Shown: one piece after another, positions 16,817-25,291 of the stretch | How positions within the stretch are numbered: the stretch's first letter is position 1 | How the letters are laid out: every line of letters begins with the position of its first letter | Assembly: GCF_028867935.1 (NCBI RefSeq) | Contig: NZ_JAPQNS010000009.1 | Location: forward strand, 328,424 to 392,423 | DNA length: 64,000 nt | Origin: Flavobacterium sp. SUN052 | Lineage (GTDB): Bacteria; Bacteroidota; Bacteroidia; Flavobacteriales; Flavobacteriaceae | Reading direction: 5' to 3' | Program-made: the position numbers and the translations under genes | The notes under the pieces: generated by a model | Database searches by the model: none | What the model saw: only the letters and a program-made list of their open reading frames with translations | Told to the model about the DNA's origin: nothing

Positions 16817-17194
16817 TTAGTACCGGGGGGGTTGGAAGCAGTCGGTTGAAGGAGCCATGTAAGCCCGATCGGTATAGAAGAAAGACGAGTGATTGCTTAC
16901 ACTGGTTGCGTTGGGGGCGAACGCAAACGTAATTGACTCGGGTAACACGTAGCAAACCACCTGTAAGAGCGGAGCTACCATAGCCGCCTGCTGCTTTTCG
17001 CGTTGCTCAACGGCTTTAAGTTTTTTGGCCAGAATACACTGGCCATCGCAATGCAGCTCGGGACGGTTGCGGTTTTCACAAAGTGTCCGGGCAATGTCGG
17101 GTTGATTGACCTCAAACCATACCATCACGGCTATCCGCCCGCTGTTTTGCAACAGTAGCAACGAAAGCAGAAAATAGATTATGGCCGTTTTCAT
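16817..17194 (-). CDS. Small membrane protein with CENxxRPxxxCxGxC motif
   Basis: 125 residues: one N-terminal hydrophobic segment (about 3-26), then Cys39, Cys49 and Cys53 within 'LCENRNRPELHCDGQC', followed by a Lys-rich stretch (ILAKKLKAVEQREKQQ). Similar short proteins with this Cys pattern occur in Bacteroidota, often beside TonB receptor genes; I recall the pattern but not a named family. The Cys spacing suggests metal binding or disulfide formation in the periplasm. It is the first gene of the operon, 89 bases ahead of the receptor. Function unknown. Confidence 0.7.
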   Translation of the reverse strand: MKTAIIYFLLSLLLLQNSGRIAVMVWFEVNQPDIARTLCENRNRPELHCDGQCILAKKLKAVEQREKQQAAMVAPLLQVVCYVLPESITFAFAPNATSVSNHSSFFYTDRAYMAPSTDCFQPPRY

Positions 17195-17228
17195 GGCAAA
17201 TAGGCATCAACGGGGCAAATGTAAAGCA

Positions 17229-17262
17229 GAAAAGGTCGTCCATCAATGTGAACGACCTTTTC
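17229..17262 (-). terminator. Terminator of fbaA
   Basis: Perfect 11-base inverted repeat (17229-17239 with 17252-17262, core gaaaaggtcgt), 12-base loop, T-rich on the minus-strand 3' side. It lies 33 bases past the aldolase stop codon and insulates the TonB operon. Confidence 0.75.
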
Positions 17263-17294
17263 TTTTTGAATAGGTAGAAGCGACTATTTTCGAA

Positions 17295-18374
17295 TTAAGC
17301 AAAGCGGTTAATACAGTTCAGATCTTCAAACGCTACTTTCAAACGGGCACTCATGCTTTCCTCGCCTTTACGGAGCCACACGCGTGGATCGTAGTATTTT
17401 TTGTTTGGCGAGTCTGGGCCTTCCGGGTTGCCAAGCTGGCTTTGCAGGTAGCCTTCTTTCGCTTTGTAATAATTCAGGATACCTTCCCAGGTCGACCATT
17501 GCATGTCGGTATCGATATTCATTTTGATAGCACCGTACTGGATTGCCTCGCGGATTTCTTCGCGGCTCGATCCTGATCCACCGTGGAATACGAAGTTTAC
17601 GGGCAATGGACCCGTTCCAAACTTCTCCTGAATATAGTCCTGTGAGTTTTTCAGGATGATTGGCGACAGCTTCACGTTGCCCGGCTTATACACACCGTGT
17701 ACGTTTCCGAAAGCGGCTGCAATCGTAAAGTTTGGCGATATTTTGCTCAGGTGTTCGTAGGCATAAGCCACCTCTGAAGGCTGCGTGTAGAGTTTCGAGT
17801 CGTCAACATCGGAGTTGTCAACGCCATCTTCTTCACCACCAGTAACGCCTAATTCGATTTCCAGCGTCATGCCCATTTTGGCCATCCGCTCGAAATATTT
17901 ACACGAGATCTCGATGTTTTCTTCAATCGGCTCTTCCGACAAATCGAGCATGTGAGACGAGTACAGGGGCTTACCGGTCTGGTCGAAATGCTTTTCAGAA
18001 GCTGTCAACAGGCCGTCGATCCAGGGCAGGAGTTTCTTAGCACAGTGATCCGTATGCAAAATGACGGGCACACCGTACATTTCGGCAATGTTGTGAATAT
18101 GCAACGCACCCGATACTGAACCAGCGATGGCTGCTTTTTGACCCTCGTTTGAGAGTGATTTACCCGCGTAGAAAATACCCCCGCCGTTCGAGAACTGAAT
18201 AATAACAGGCGAGTTCACAGCTTTAGCCGTTTCGAGAACCGCGTTGACTGAATTGGTGCCTACAACATTGACCGCTGGGAGAGCGTAATCATTTTCGTTG
18301 GCATGCCGAAAAATTTCGGAAACGCCTTCGCCAGTTACGACGCCCGGCGCAAAGCGGGTGCTTGCTTCACTCAT
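17295..18374 (-). CDS. fbaA: Fructose-bisphosphate aldolase, class II
   Basis: Zinc-dependent aldolase of glycolysis and gluconeogenesis, interconverting fructose 1,6-bisphosphate with glyceraldehyde 3-phosphate and dihydroxyacetone phosphate. 359 residues, the length of E. coli FbaA-type (class IIA) enzymes. Motifs: VILHTDHCAKK (zinc His and catalytic Asp), 'LEIELGVTGGEEDGVDN' (Glu-rich catalytic region), 'AAFGNVHGVYKPGNV' (second zinc His) and 'FVFHGGSGSSREEI' (zinc His and phosphate loop). Monocistronic by context: a terminator lies downstream and a divergent gene starts about 200 bases upstream. Confidence 0.95.
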   Translation of the reverse strand: MSEASTRFAPGVVTGEGVSEIFRHANENDYALPAVNVVGTNSVNAVLETAKAVNSPVIIQFSNGGGIFYAGKSLSNEGQKAAIAGSVSGALHIHNIAEMYGVPVILHTDHCAKKLLPWIDGLLTASEKHFDQTGKPLYSSHMLDLSEEPIEENIEISCKYFERMAKMGMTLEIELGVTGGEEDGVDNSDVDDSKLYTQPSEVAYAYEHLSKISPNFTIAAAFGNVHGVYKPGNVKLSPIILKNSQDYIQEKFGTGPLPVNFVFHGGSGSSREEIREAIQYGAIKMNIDTDMQWSTWEGILNYYKAKEGYLQSQLGNPEGPDSPNKKYYDPRVWLRKGEESMSARLKVAFEDLNCINRFA

Positions 18375-18573
18375 AAGATCGTGTTTTTGAACTATAATTA
18401 GAAAAATTTATGTCAAAGAAAGTTTAGACGAAGCGCTGCTGAAAAACACCCAAAAGTACAATTTTTTTGTGGAATGGCAGGGGCCGAAAGAAATGCAACC
18501 TGAGGCTGATTAGAATACGTTTACTCAATCCTTCTGTCCGGTGTAGCAAGTACTCACTTTTTCGCCCTTCCCT

Positions 18574-19380
18574 TTGAAAACCCTTTTTTTCTGCCCGATG
18601 TGGGGCCTTGAATCCCTTAGCTATGCCGAAGCGGCTAAACAGGTAAAAGCGGCTGGTTACAATGGAATGGAGATTGCCGCCCGCGACCGTAAGTACAGTG
18701 AAGTCTGGAAAGCTATGCGCGACAACGGCCTCGAACTGGTGTTGATGGCCTTCGGAGGCAGTTCTAACTTTGCTGAACACAAACCAAAATTTAAAGACGA
18801 TCTGCTTGAATTAGCCGCCCAAAAGCCGCTATTTATCAACGCGCATACGGGCAAAGACTTTTTCACTTACGAACAGAATGCTGAACTGATTGCTGTTGCG
18901 ACCGACGTTCAAAAACAAACGGGTGTGCGAATTCTGCACGAAACGCACCGGGGCCGGTTTTCATACTCCGCCCCGGCTATCCAGCATTACCTGCTGAACA
19001 TTCCTGACCTCCGCCTGACGGGTGATTTTTCGCACTGGGTTAACGTTGCTGAATCGTATTTGGTTGATCAGGTTGGCAATGTAAGTCGCGCCCTCGACCG
19101 TACCGACCATATTCACTGCCGCGTTGGGCAACCTGAGGCTCCCCAAGTATCGGACCCGCGTGCGCCCGAATGGCAACAGGCATTAGAAACGCATGCCAAA
19201 TGGTGGGATACTATCCGGCAGCGTCACCTTGCTGTCAACGCTCCTCAACTGACCATTACCTGCGAATTCGGTCCGGCACCTGGTTATCTGCCCACATTGC
19301 CCTATACCAGCCAACCGGTTGTGAGTCAGTGGGATGTGAATAAATTTATGATGGAGTACCTGAAAAAAAGATGGCAATGA
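18574..19380 (+). CDS. Sugar phosphate isomerase/epimerase-like TIM barrel
   Basis: 268 residues with the pattern of the xylose isomerase-like (AP endonuclease family 2) TIM barrel: 'EAAKQVKAAGYNGMEI', 'KPLFINAHTGKDFF', 'GVRILHETHRGRFS', 'LRLTGDFSHWVNV', 'HIHCRVG' and 'ITCEFGPAPG' supply the Glu, Asp and His metal ligands expected of the fold. No signal peptide, so it is cytoplasmic. The start is a TTG; no better ATG lies at the conserved N-terminus. The stop codon overlaps the start of the GH5 gene by the ATGA arrangement, which implies translational coupling. Substrate unknown, probably a sugar. Confidence 0.8.
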   Translation: MKTLFFCPMWGLESLSYAEAAKQVKAAGYNGMEIAARDRKYSEVWKAMRDNGLELVLMAFGGSSNFAEHKPKFKDDLLELAAQKPLFINAHTGKDFFTYEQNAELIAVATDVQKQTGVRILHETHRGRFSYSAPAIQHYLLNIPDLRLTGDFSHWVNVAESYLVDQVGNVSRALDRTDHIHCRVGQPEAPQVSDPRAPEWQQALETHAKWWDTIRQRHLAVNAPQLTITCEFGPAPGYLPTLPYTSQPVVSQWDVNKFMMEYLKKRWQ

Positions 19381-20477
19381 ATCGACGGACTTTTCTTTTC
19401 AACACGACAGCAGCAGTAACCTCAACGCTTGTAACATCGGCGAGTCCCGTGCCCTTGGCTCAACCCTCAGATCCTATACCCAATGCTCTCCCACGCTGGC
19501 GTGGCTTTAACCTGCTCGAAAAGTTTGTGGCTCGCAACGACCGGGGAGGCAGCCGACGGACACGGGGCTACCGGGAGCGCGATTTTGAATGGATAGCAGG
19601 CTGGGGTTTCGACTTTGTGCGGTTACCGATGTCGTATCAATGCTGGGCTCCCGGCGACCCCGATCATTGGACTGAGTTGGACGAGACTGTACTGAAAGAT
19701 GTGGATCAGGCCGTAGTGTTTGGCAAACAATACAAGATTCACGTTAACCTGAATATGCACCGGATTCCGGGTTACTGCGTGAATCCCCCTGCCGAACCGC
19801 TCAATCTCTGGAAAGACGAGCGCGCTCTTGAAGCGGCTGTTTTTCACTGGAAACACTTAGCCGAACGGTACAAAGGAATCCCTAATACCGAAGTCAGTTT
19901 TGATCTAATAAACGAACCAGCCAATGTAGACGAAAAAGCCTACGTGCGAGTAGTGAAAGCGTTGGTGGATGGTATCCGATCTGTGGACCCTAACCGGCTG
20001 ATTGTGGCCGATGGCTTGCAATATGGCACAATTCCGGTTTTCGGGCTGGCCGGAACCGGCCTTGGGCAAAGCACCCGTGGCTACGCTCCCATGACCGTTA
20101 GTCATTATCAGGCAAACTGGGTACAGGGCAGTAGCGACTGGGCAAAGCCAACCTGGCCTACAGAGGGAGCAGGTCCAGACTGGTCGGCGGATTCTCTGCA
20201 AAAGAAAATGATAGCCCCCTGGCAAAAATTACAGAAGCAGGGTGTGGGGATTCACGTAGGTGAATGGGGTTGTTATAACCGAACCCCGCACGATGTGGCT
20301 TTGGCCTGGATGGAAGACCAGCTTAAACTTTGGCAGGCCGCCGGTTGGGGGTGGAGCCTCTGGAACTTCCGGGGTGCGTTCGGCATTCTCAACAGCGACC
20401 GCCAGGATGTGACTTACCAAAACTACAAAGGCGAAAAACTCGACGAAAAAATGCTGGCTCTGCTACAGCGCTATTGA
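19377..20477 (+). CDS. Glycoside hydrolase family 5 (cellulase-like)
   Basis: 366 residues. The N-terminus (MNRRTFLFNTTAAV) has a twin-Arg plus hydrophobic segment, so it is exported, possibly by Tat. The catalytic barrel shows GH5 landmarks: 'GFDFVRLPMSY', 'HVNLNMHRIPGY', acid/base Glu180 in DLINEPA, and nucleophile Glu296 in IHVGEWGCYN. It should cleave a beta-glucan or beta-mannan type linkage; specificity not readable. Start at 19377 gives ATGA overlap with the upstream gene; an in-frame ATG at 19371 adds two residues. The MOSC gene begins one base after the stop. Confidence 0.9.
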   Translation: MNRRTFLFNTTAAVTSTLVTSASPVPLAQPSDPIPNALPRWRGFNLLEKFVARNDRGGSRRTRGYRERDFEWIAGWGFDFVRLPMSYQCWAPGDPDHWTELDETVLKDVDQAVVFGKQYKIHVNLNMHRIPGYCVNPPAEPLNLWKDERALEAAVFHWKHLAERYKGIPNTEVSFDLINEPANVDEKAYVRVVKALVDGIRSVDPNRLIVADGLQYGTIPVFGLAGTGLGQSTRGYAPMTVSHYQANWVQGSSDWAKPTWPTEGAGPDWSADSLQKKMIAPWQKLQKQGVGIHVGEWGCYNRTPHDVALAWMEDQLKLWQAAGWGWSLWNFRGAFGILNSDRQDVTYQNYKGEKLDEKMLALLQRY

Positions 20478-20951
20478 ATGAACATCAAAGATCTTCTTAA
20501 TGCCTTTCCGCGCGCCGGGCGTGTCGACTGGATTGGTATCCGTCCCGAACGCCGTGGGCCTGTCAACGTTGTCAATTATGTTGAGGTTACTGAAAAAGAA
20601 GGCTTACTCGGCGATCACTACAGCGGAACTAACGGCAAACGACACGTAACCCTTATTCAGGCTGAGCACTTGCCTGCTATTGCGGCTTACGTAGGTCGCG
20701 ACTCAGTTGATCCTGCTGAGTTACGCCGGAATATTGTGGTGTCGGGCTTGAACTTGCTGACGCTGAAAGAGCAACGATTCCAGATTGGGGATTCAGTTTT
20801 AGAATACACAGGCGAATGCCATCCGTGCACCAAAATGGAAGTGGCATTAGGACCGGGTGGCTACAACGCCGTTCGCGGGCACGGTGGTATCACGGCAAGA
20901 GTGGTAAAAAGCGGGACGATTCGAGTAGGAGACGAGGTGCGCGTTGTTTAG
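20478..20951 (+). CDS. MOSC domain protein
   Basis: 157 residues that form essentially a single MOSC domain, the C-terminal domain of molybdenum cofactor sulfurases and of YiiM-like proteins. Visible: 'GLLGDHYSGTNGKRHVTLIQ', 'LRRNIVVSGLNLL' and 'YTGECHPCTKME', the latter with the conserved Cys thought to carry sulfur or substrate. The role is likely related to molybdopterin or sulfur transfer. It abuts the GH5 gene with no gap (stop TGA then ATG), so it belongs to the same transcript, although no functional link is obvious. A long palindrome follows. Confidence 0.85.
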   Translation: MNIKDLLNAFPRAGRVDWIGIRPERRGPVNVVNYVEVTEKEGLLGDHYSGTNGKRHVTLIQAEHLPAIAAYVGRDSVDPAELRRNIVVSGLNLLTLKEQRFQIGDSVLEYTGECHPCTKMEVALGPGGYNAVRGHGGITARVVKSGTIRVGDEVRVV

Positions 20952-20953
20952 TG

Positions 20954-20998
20954 AAATGCTTGTAAATTTAAAGTCAATCTTTAAATTTACAAGCATTT
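20954..20998. terminator. 20-base perfect palindrome, probable terminator
   Basis: Perfect inverted repeat 20954-20973 with 20979-20998 and a 5-base loop (tcaat). The stem is AT-rich (aaatgcttgtaaattt...). It lies 3 bases past the MOSC stop and 13 bases before the next start codon. It could terminate the operon, or act as an operator or block on the following gene. Confidence 0.65.
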
Positions 20999-21011
20999 TC
21001 AACTGGAATTA

Positions 21012-22181
21012 ATGATCACTCGGTTTATAACTCCAAGATTGTTAGACGATTTGATGCACGTACCAGTATGTGTATTAGTGGGGCCTCGTCAAGTCGGTAA
21101 AACAACGTTAGCTCAGCAGATTAGACCCCAAATTGCTACTGAGTCAATCTATCTTGATCTGGAATTGATCACAGATGCTGAAGTGCTTACCAATGCTGAA
21201 TCATTTCTGGGAAATTATGAAGGGCAATGTGTGATTATAGACGAAGTACAACGCAAGCCAGAATTATTCTCTTTATTACGTGCGTTGGTAGACAGAAACC
21301 GGCGGCCGGGGCGCTTTTTGTTACTAGGGTCGGCATCCCCTGATTTAATACGGCATAGCGCCGATTCATTGGCAGGGCGGGTAAGTTATCTGGAACTAGC
21401 CCCATTTTCACTAAGCGAAGTTGAGAATCAAGTTGTGTGGCAGGAGCATTGGTTCAAAGGGGGCTTTCCAGAGCCTCTCTTGGCAACAGCCCAACGGGCT
21501 GGTCGTTGGATAGATAACTTTATCAGTGCTTTTGTAGAACGTGATTTAAGGCCCTTAGGCTATCAGATAGCAACACCTACGCTGACGCGACTGCTGCGAA
21601 TGTTGACTACTGTTCATGGTAACATTTTGAACAGTAGTGATTTGTCTCGATCAATGGGCGTATCTGTACCTACAATCAGTGGATATCTTGATTTGTTAGA
21701 AGGGGGTTTTCTGATTCATCGACTACCTCCCTATTTCGCGAATGTTTCGAAGAGGCTTGTGAAATCACCCAAACTATATATTCGTGATTCTGGAATTTTG
21801 CATCGATTGGCACGTATTCGCTCTCTCGATGACCTGCAAACGCATATACTGGTTGGGGCGTCTTGGGAAGGCTACGTTATTGAACAGCTTCGCCGAACGG
21901 CATTTGAGACGGATTTTTACTTTTACCGGACACAGGCGGGGGCTGAATGCGACTTGTTCGTGATTTTGCCTGATGGTAAGAAAGCCTGCATCGAAATCAA
22001 ATTCTCCGATACGCCAAAACTTACCCGCGGTTTCTACGAAAGTGTTATAGACTTACAGCCTGACTTTCGCTATGTTATTGTTCCTCAGGGATATACTTAT
22101 ATAACCGCAGAAGGTGTTACAGTTTGCCCGTTGCCAGTGTTTCTGCAAACCGTCTGGTCTGGCTGGATGACCCATTTATAA
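21012..22181 (+). CDS. AAA_14 ATPase with DUF4143 domain
   Basis: 389 residues. An N-terminal P-loop ATPase has Walker A 'GPRQVGKTT', Walker B 'CVIIDEVQ' and sensor 'FLLLGSASP'. The C-terminal DUF4143 region ends in a PD-(D/E)XK-like pattern (AECDLFVILPDGKKACIEIKF). In the middle, a winged-helix-like segment (SSDLSRSMGVSVPTISGYLDLLE) is typical of the family. These genes are scattered among bacteria as accessory genes; function is unknown. Base use is more AT-rich than the surrounding genes, which suggests transfer. A perfect palindrome precedes it, and it converges with the next gene with a 6-base gap. Confidence 0.9.
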   Translation: MITRFITPRLLDDLMHVPVCVLVGPRQVGKTTLAQQIRPQIATESIYLDLELITDAEVLTNAESFLGNYEGQCVIIDEVQRKPELFSLLRALVDRNRRPGRFLLLGSASPDLIRHSADSLAGRVSYLELAPFSLSEVENQVVWQEHWFKGGFPEPLLATAQRAGRWIDNFISAFVERDLRPLGYQIATPTLTRLLRMLTTVHGNILNSSDLSRSMGVSVPTISGYLDLLEGGFLIHRLPPYFANVSKRLVKSPKLYIRDSGILHRLARIRSLDDLQTHILVGASWEGYVIEQLRRTAFETDFYFYRTQAGAECDLFVILPDGKKACIEIKFSDTPKLTRGFYESVIDLQPDFRYVIVPQGYTYITAEGVTVCPLPVFLQTVWSGWMTHL

Positions 22182-22187
22182 GATCAC

Positions 22188-22949
22188 TTACTGCCCCGGA
22201 TCGGCTTTGAGTCGGGAACTCCGACGGCCAGATTTGTACAGGATCAGCCGTTGTTGGATACCATTGATAAGGTCATAGTCGGACGCTTCCAGAACATCCT
22301 CGTCGGGGAAATCGCAAAACTCAACAAAGTAATCAACATCAACCCCCTTCAGATCGGTTGCCTGATCGACCAGGAGCCGCATCCGCTCGTTGGCCAGTCG
22401 CTGCCGACGATATTCCTGCGCCAGCACAGCCGCTTTCCGGCGACCTTTGGCTTCTTTACTGAACATTTCGTATAGCAAAGTGATGCCTGCTCCGTCGGCC
22501 ACCCGGTCAAAAGCCTGTTCACCAGTTACCTTGCGGGAAGCAGTTGGTTCGGCCAGAAGCTGCTGAATTTCGCGTTTCACTTCCTCATACCGTTTTGCTT
22601 TCACGGTCACCTCAGCAAGGTCATACGTGCGGTCAACGGTATAAGGAAGCTTGCCGATAATGATCACTGGATTTTCGGACCCATCCCAGCGAATACCCAT
22701 CCGAAAATGAGTTTGGCTGGTCGCAATGAGCGAGTCGTTGGGTAGGGCCGTAATGAAAAAACGTCCTGCCGCATTGGTTCGAACACGCTGCGTTGTACGC
22801 TTGTTGGTCACCGTAACCCGATCAACGCCGTTTTGGTTGGCCTGATCTACCACCATCCCAACCACATAGCGGCCCTGTGCCAACACTTGGCGAGATCCGA
22901 TTAATTGCAGGAGGATTAGCCCGGTAAGAAGTATGACAATTTGCCTCAT
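22188..22949 (-). CDS. Exported protein with carboxypeptidase-like regulatory domain
   Basis: 253 residues. Signal peptide at 1-24 (LLTGLILLQLIGSRQVLAQ), then a carboxypeptidase-D regulatory-like beta domain (YVVGMVVDQANQNGVDRVTVT, AAGRFFITALPNDSLIATS), which is common in Bacteroidota surface proteins. The C-terminal half is charged and helical (KREIQQLLAEPTAS, RKAAVLAQEYRRQRLANERM). It is probably periplasmic or a lipoprotein-free envelope protein. The gene stands alone, converging with the DUF4143 ATPase. Confidence 0.75.
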   Translation of the reverse strand: MRQIVILLTGLILLQLIGSRQVLAQGRYVVGMVVDQANQNGVDRVTVTNKRTTQRVRTNAAGRFFITALPNDSLIATSQTHFRMGIRWDGSENPVIIIGKLPYTVDRTYDLAEVTVKAKRYEEVKREIQQLLAEPTASRKVTGEQAFDRVADGAGITLLYEMFSKEAKGRRKAAVLAQEYRRQRLANERMRLLVDQATDLKGVDVDYFVEFCDFPDEDVLEASDYDLINGIQQRLILYKSGRRSSRLKADPGQ

Positions 22950-23021
22950 GGAATGCCGTAAAGGTACTTCTTAACGCGCTGAGGGTATGGTTTAGTTTGG
23001 TTAAAAATCCTTAATGACCCA

Positions 23022-24038
23022 TTACTCAACCGTCACCATCGCCTTAATAACGCCATTAGCCGGATTTAGCCAGCTGGCAAACGTATCGCGAACTTCCCCG
23101 AAACCAACACGGTGCGTGATGAACGTATTGGAATTGATAAGTCCCTTTTTTAGGCTGCTAATAACGTGGTCAAAATCGGCACGAGTTGCGTTTCGGCTGC
23201 TCATCAGTGTCAGCTCTCGACGGTGAAACTCGGGATGATTAACGCTAATATCGCCCCGTTGCAGGCCAACGAGCACAAAACGCCCACTGGTAGCCAGGTA
23301 CGAAAATGCATTATTTATGGCCCGTAGGTTTCCGGTTGCGTCTATCACTACTGTGGGCATATCGCCGTTAGTAATGGCTGCAAGTTGTTCGGTAACGTCT
23401 GGGTCCTGGGCGTTTATGGTATGCGCAATACCTAGTTGGGTGCGACAATATTCCAGGCGGTTTTCATTGATATCCAGAGCAATAACCGTGGCACCTGCCA
23501 GTTTTGCAAAAGCCATGGTGCCCAATCCGATTGGACCTGCCCCAATAACCAGCACGAATTCGCCCGGTTCGATGCCTGCCCGACGAACGCCGTGCGCTCC
23601 AATCGAAAGAGGTTCTACCAGCGCCAGTTCATCGTAACTCAAGCCCTGGCTATGCACCAGCGAATACGATGGAACCGACAGGTACTCGACCATACCACCG
23701 TCTATATGAACCCCCGATACCTGTAATTTAGCGCAGCAGTTGGTCTTGCCCGCCCTACAGGCAACACATTTACCACAATTAAAATAGGGGAGAAAAGTAA
23801 GTGCTTCACCAGGCGTGAACCCCTCCGCTCCATCGGCATCAACAAGCTCTCCAGCTAGCTCGTGGCCCAAAATGCGGGGGTAGTTGAAAAAGGGTTGTGT
23901 TCCCTCGAAGGCGTGTAAGTCAGTCCCGCAAATACCAATGCGCCGAATTCGAATAAGTGCGTTTCCTGAACTTAGTGTAGGTTTTAAGGCTTCCCGATAG
24001 GCTAATTGGCCGGGTTCAACACAGACTAACGATTGCAT
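23022..24038 (-). CDS. Zinc-dependent alcohol dehydrogenase (sorbitol/threonine dehydrogenase type)
   Basis: 338-residue medium-chain dehydrogenase. Catalytic zinc ligands are in 'GICGTDLHAF' and 'RILGHELAGEL'. The structural zinc loop is 'CGKCVACRAGKTNCC'. The NAD(P)-binding Rossmann motif is 'VIGAGPIGLG'. It would oxidise a polyol, sugar or secondary alcohol. Neighbouring genes encode fructokinase and a sugar importer, so a polyol-to-ketose role is plausible, but it is separated from them by 269 bases with a terminator and so forms its own unit. Start at 24038 chosen because the upstream 18 residues do not fit the family N-terminus. Confidence 0.85.
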   Translation of the reverse strand: MQSLVCVEPGQLAYREALKPTLSSGNALIRIRRIGICGTDLHAFEGTQPFFNYPRILGHELAGELVDADGAEGFTPGEALTFLPYFNCGKCVACRAGKTNCCAKLQVSGVHIDGGMVEYLSVPSYSLVHSQGLSYDELALVEPLSIGAHGVRRAGIEPGEFVLVIGAGPIGLGTMAFAKLAGATVIALDINENRLEYCRTQLGIAHTINAQDPDVTEQLAAITNGDMPTVVIDATGNLRAINNAFSYLATSGRFVLVGLQRGDISVNHPEFHRRELTLMSSRNATRADFDHVISSLKKGLINSNTFITHRVGFGEVRDTFASWLNPANGVIKAMVTVE

Positions 24039-24176
24039 AAAGCGACAGATTGTTTTGTCAAGTAAAGCAACCTTAGCCAGACACCTCCCCACTTTTATCG
24101 ATATACTTTACGAGCGCTGGTTTCAGTCTGGATAAAAAAACCTGGAAAAACAGAACTGGCAGATAGCAGTAAACTG

Positions 24177-24210
24177 GAAAAAAGTACAGTGAGACGTGTG
24201 CCTCACTGTA
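24177..24210 (-). terminator. Terminator of the importer-fructokinase operon
   Basis: Perfect 9-base inverted repeat (24185-24193 with 24202-24210, core tacagtgag), 8-base loop. On the minus strand it is followed at once by a run of six T (24178-24183). It lies about 100 bases past the fructokinase stop. The rest of the 269-base gap shows no gene. Confidence 0.75.
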
Positions 24211-24307
24211 GCCTGTAATACCAACCTCCAACGGGCTTTTAAACCCCCTATTAATACACTGATGTGCATTGCTGTTAGAAACTTGACTTCGGTCTACACC
24301 GGGTTAG

Positions 24308-25279
24308 TCAGGCTGTCATTAACTTCTTCATCGACTTAAGCGATACACTTTTGACCTGATGAATGAATTGCGATAAAACAGGCAGTTGGCTACCGTAAGC
24401 CTTAGCAATCTGATCATGAACGATTTGTTCAGTAAACGAAGGCGTAGCTCCCGATTTGGTAGCTACATAAGCGCCAGTAGCACAGGCAAATTCTAAAGTT
24501 TCCTGCGGACTAGTTCCCTGAAGAGTTTTGTAGAGGAAAGCTGCTAAAAACGCATCGCCACTGCCAATTGTATCGGCTACCTCGACTGGGAAACCAGTCT
24601 GCCGGAAAAAGCCATCGTAGTTGAGCATAGCTGCTCCGTCTTCACCGAGCGTTACGCAGATTGTGTCGAGGCTATAGCGATTACGAAGCTGCTTCATTGC
24701 CTGTAACAAATCAATTTCATCGCTGTACCAACTCGAAATCTCTATCAGTTCGTACTCATTTAGTTTCGCGATGTTGGCGTGGTGCAACAGGTTTTCGACC
24801 ACGGAGCGATTATAATGCGGGGCACGAAGATTTACGTCGAACACCTTACGTGGGGCCACGGCTAGAAGCGCTAATAACGTTTCGTGGGTAACCGGGCTGC
24901 GAGCCGCCAAACTTCCGTAGACGAACAGGTCATTTTGCCGAATTATTTTGGTCAAAGCGGGTTCTAATTGAATATAATCCCAGGCAACCGGTTGTAAAAT
25001 CTTATACGTAACCTCGTTGCTATCCGAGATATTGGCTTTAGCAACGCCTGTCAGGTGCGTTTGGCTGAGTTGAACAAGATCGAGCGAGATACCTTTCTGC
25101 TCCAGAAAATGAAGAAGTTCGCGGCCCAGATTGTCGTTTCCAACGCGACTAATGACTTGAGCATTTATTCCGAAGTTACGCAGGTTAGCCGCTACGTTCA
25201 TTGGTGCGCCACCGGGTTGCTTGCTCGTTGGCAGAGCGTCCCACAAAATTTCGCCGAAACAGGTAATAGTTGGTGTCAT
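24308..25279 (-). CDS. Fructokinase-like PfkB carbohydrate kinase
   Basis: 323 residues. PfkB family signatures: 'PGGAPMNVAANLRNFG' near the N-terminus (sugar-binding glycines) and the C-terminal 'ADTIGSGDAFLAAFL' with the catalytic Asp. Start 'ITCFGEILWDALP' is typical of fructokinases. It would phosphorylate fructose (or a related hexose) at the expense of ATP in the cytoplasm. It is 12 bases downstream of the sugar importer gene on the same strand and clearly in one operon with it. The sensor-regulator upstream of the importer probably controls both. Confidence 0.9.
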   Translation of the reverse strand: MTPTITCFGEILWDALPTSKQPGGAPMNVAANLRNFGINAQVISRVGNDNLGRELLHFLEQKGISLDLVQLSQTHLTGVAKANISDSNEVTYKILQPVAWDYIQLEPALTKIIRQNDLFVYGSLAARSPVTHETLLALLAVAPRKVFDVNLRAPHYNRSVVENLLHHANIAKLNEYELIEISSWYSDEIDLLQAMKQLRNRYSLDTICVTLGEDGAAMLNYDGFFRQTGFPVEVADTIGSGDAFLAAFLYKTLQGTSPQETLEFACATGAYVATKSGATPSFTEQIVHDQIAKAYGSQLPVLSQFIHQVKSVSLKSMKKLMTA

Positions 25280-25291
25280 GGTCAGATTGGA

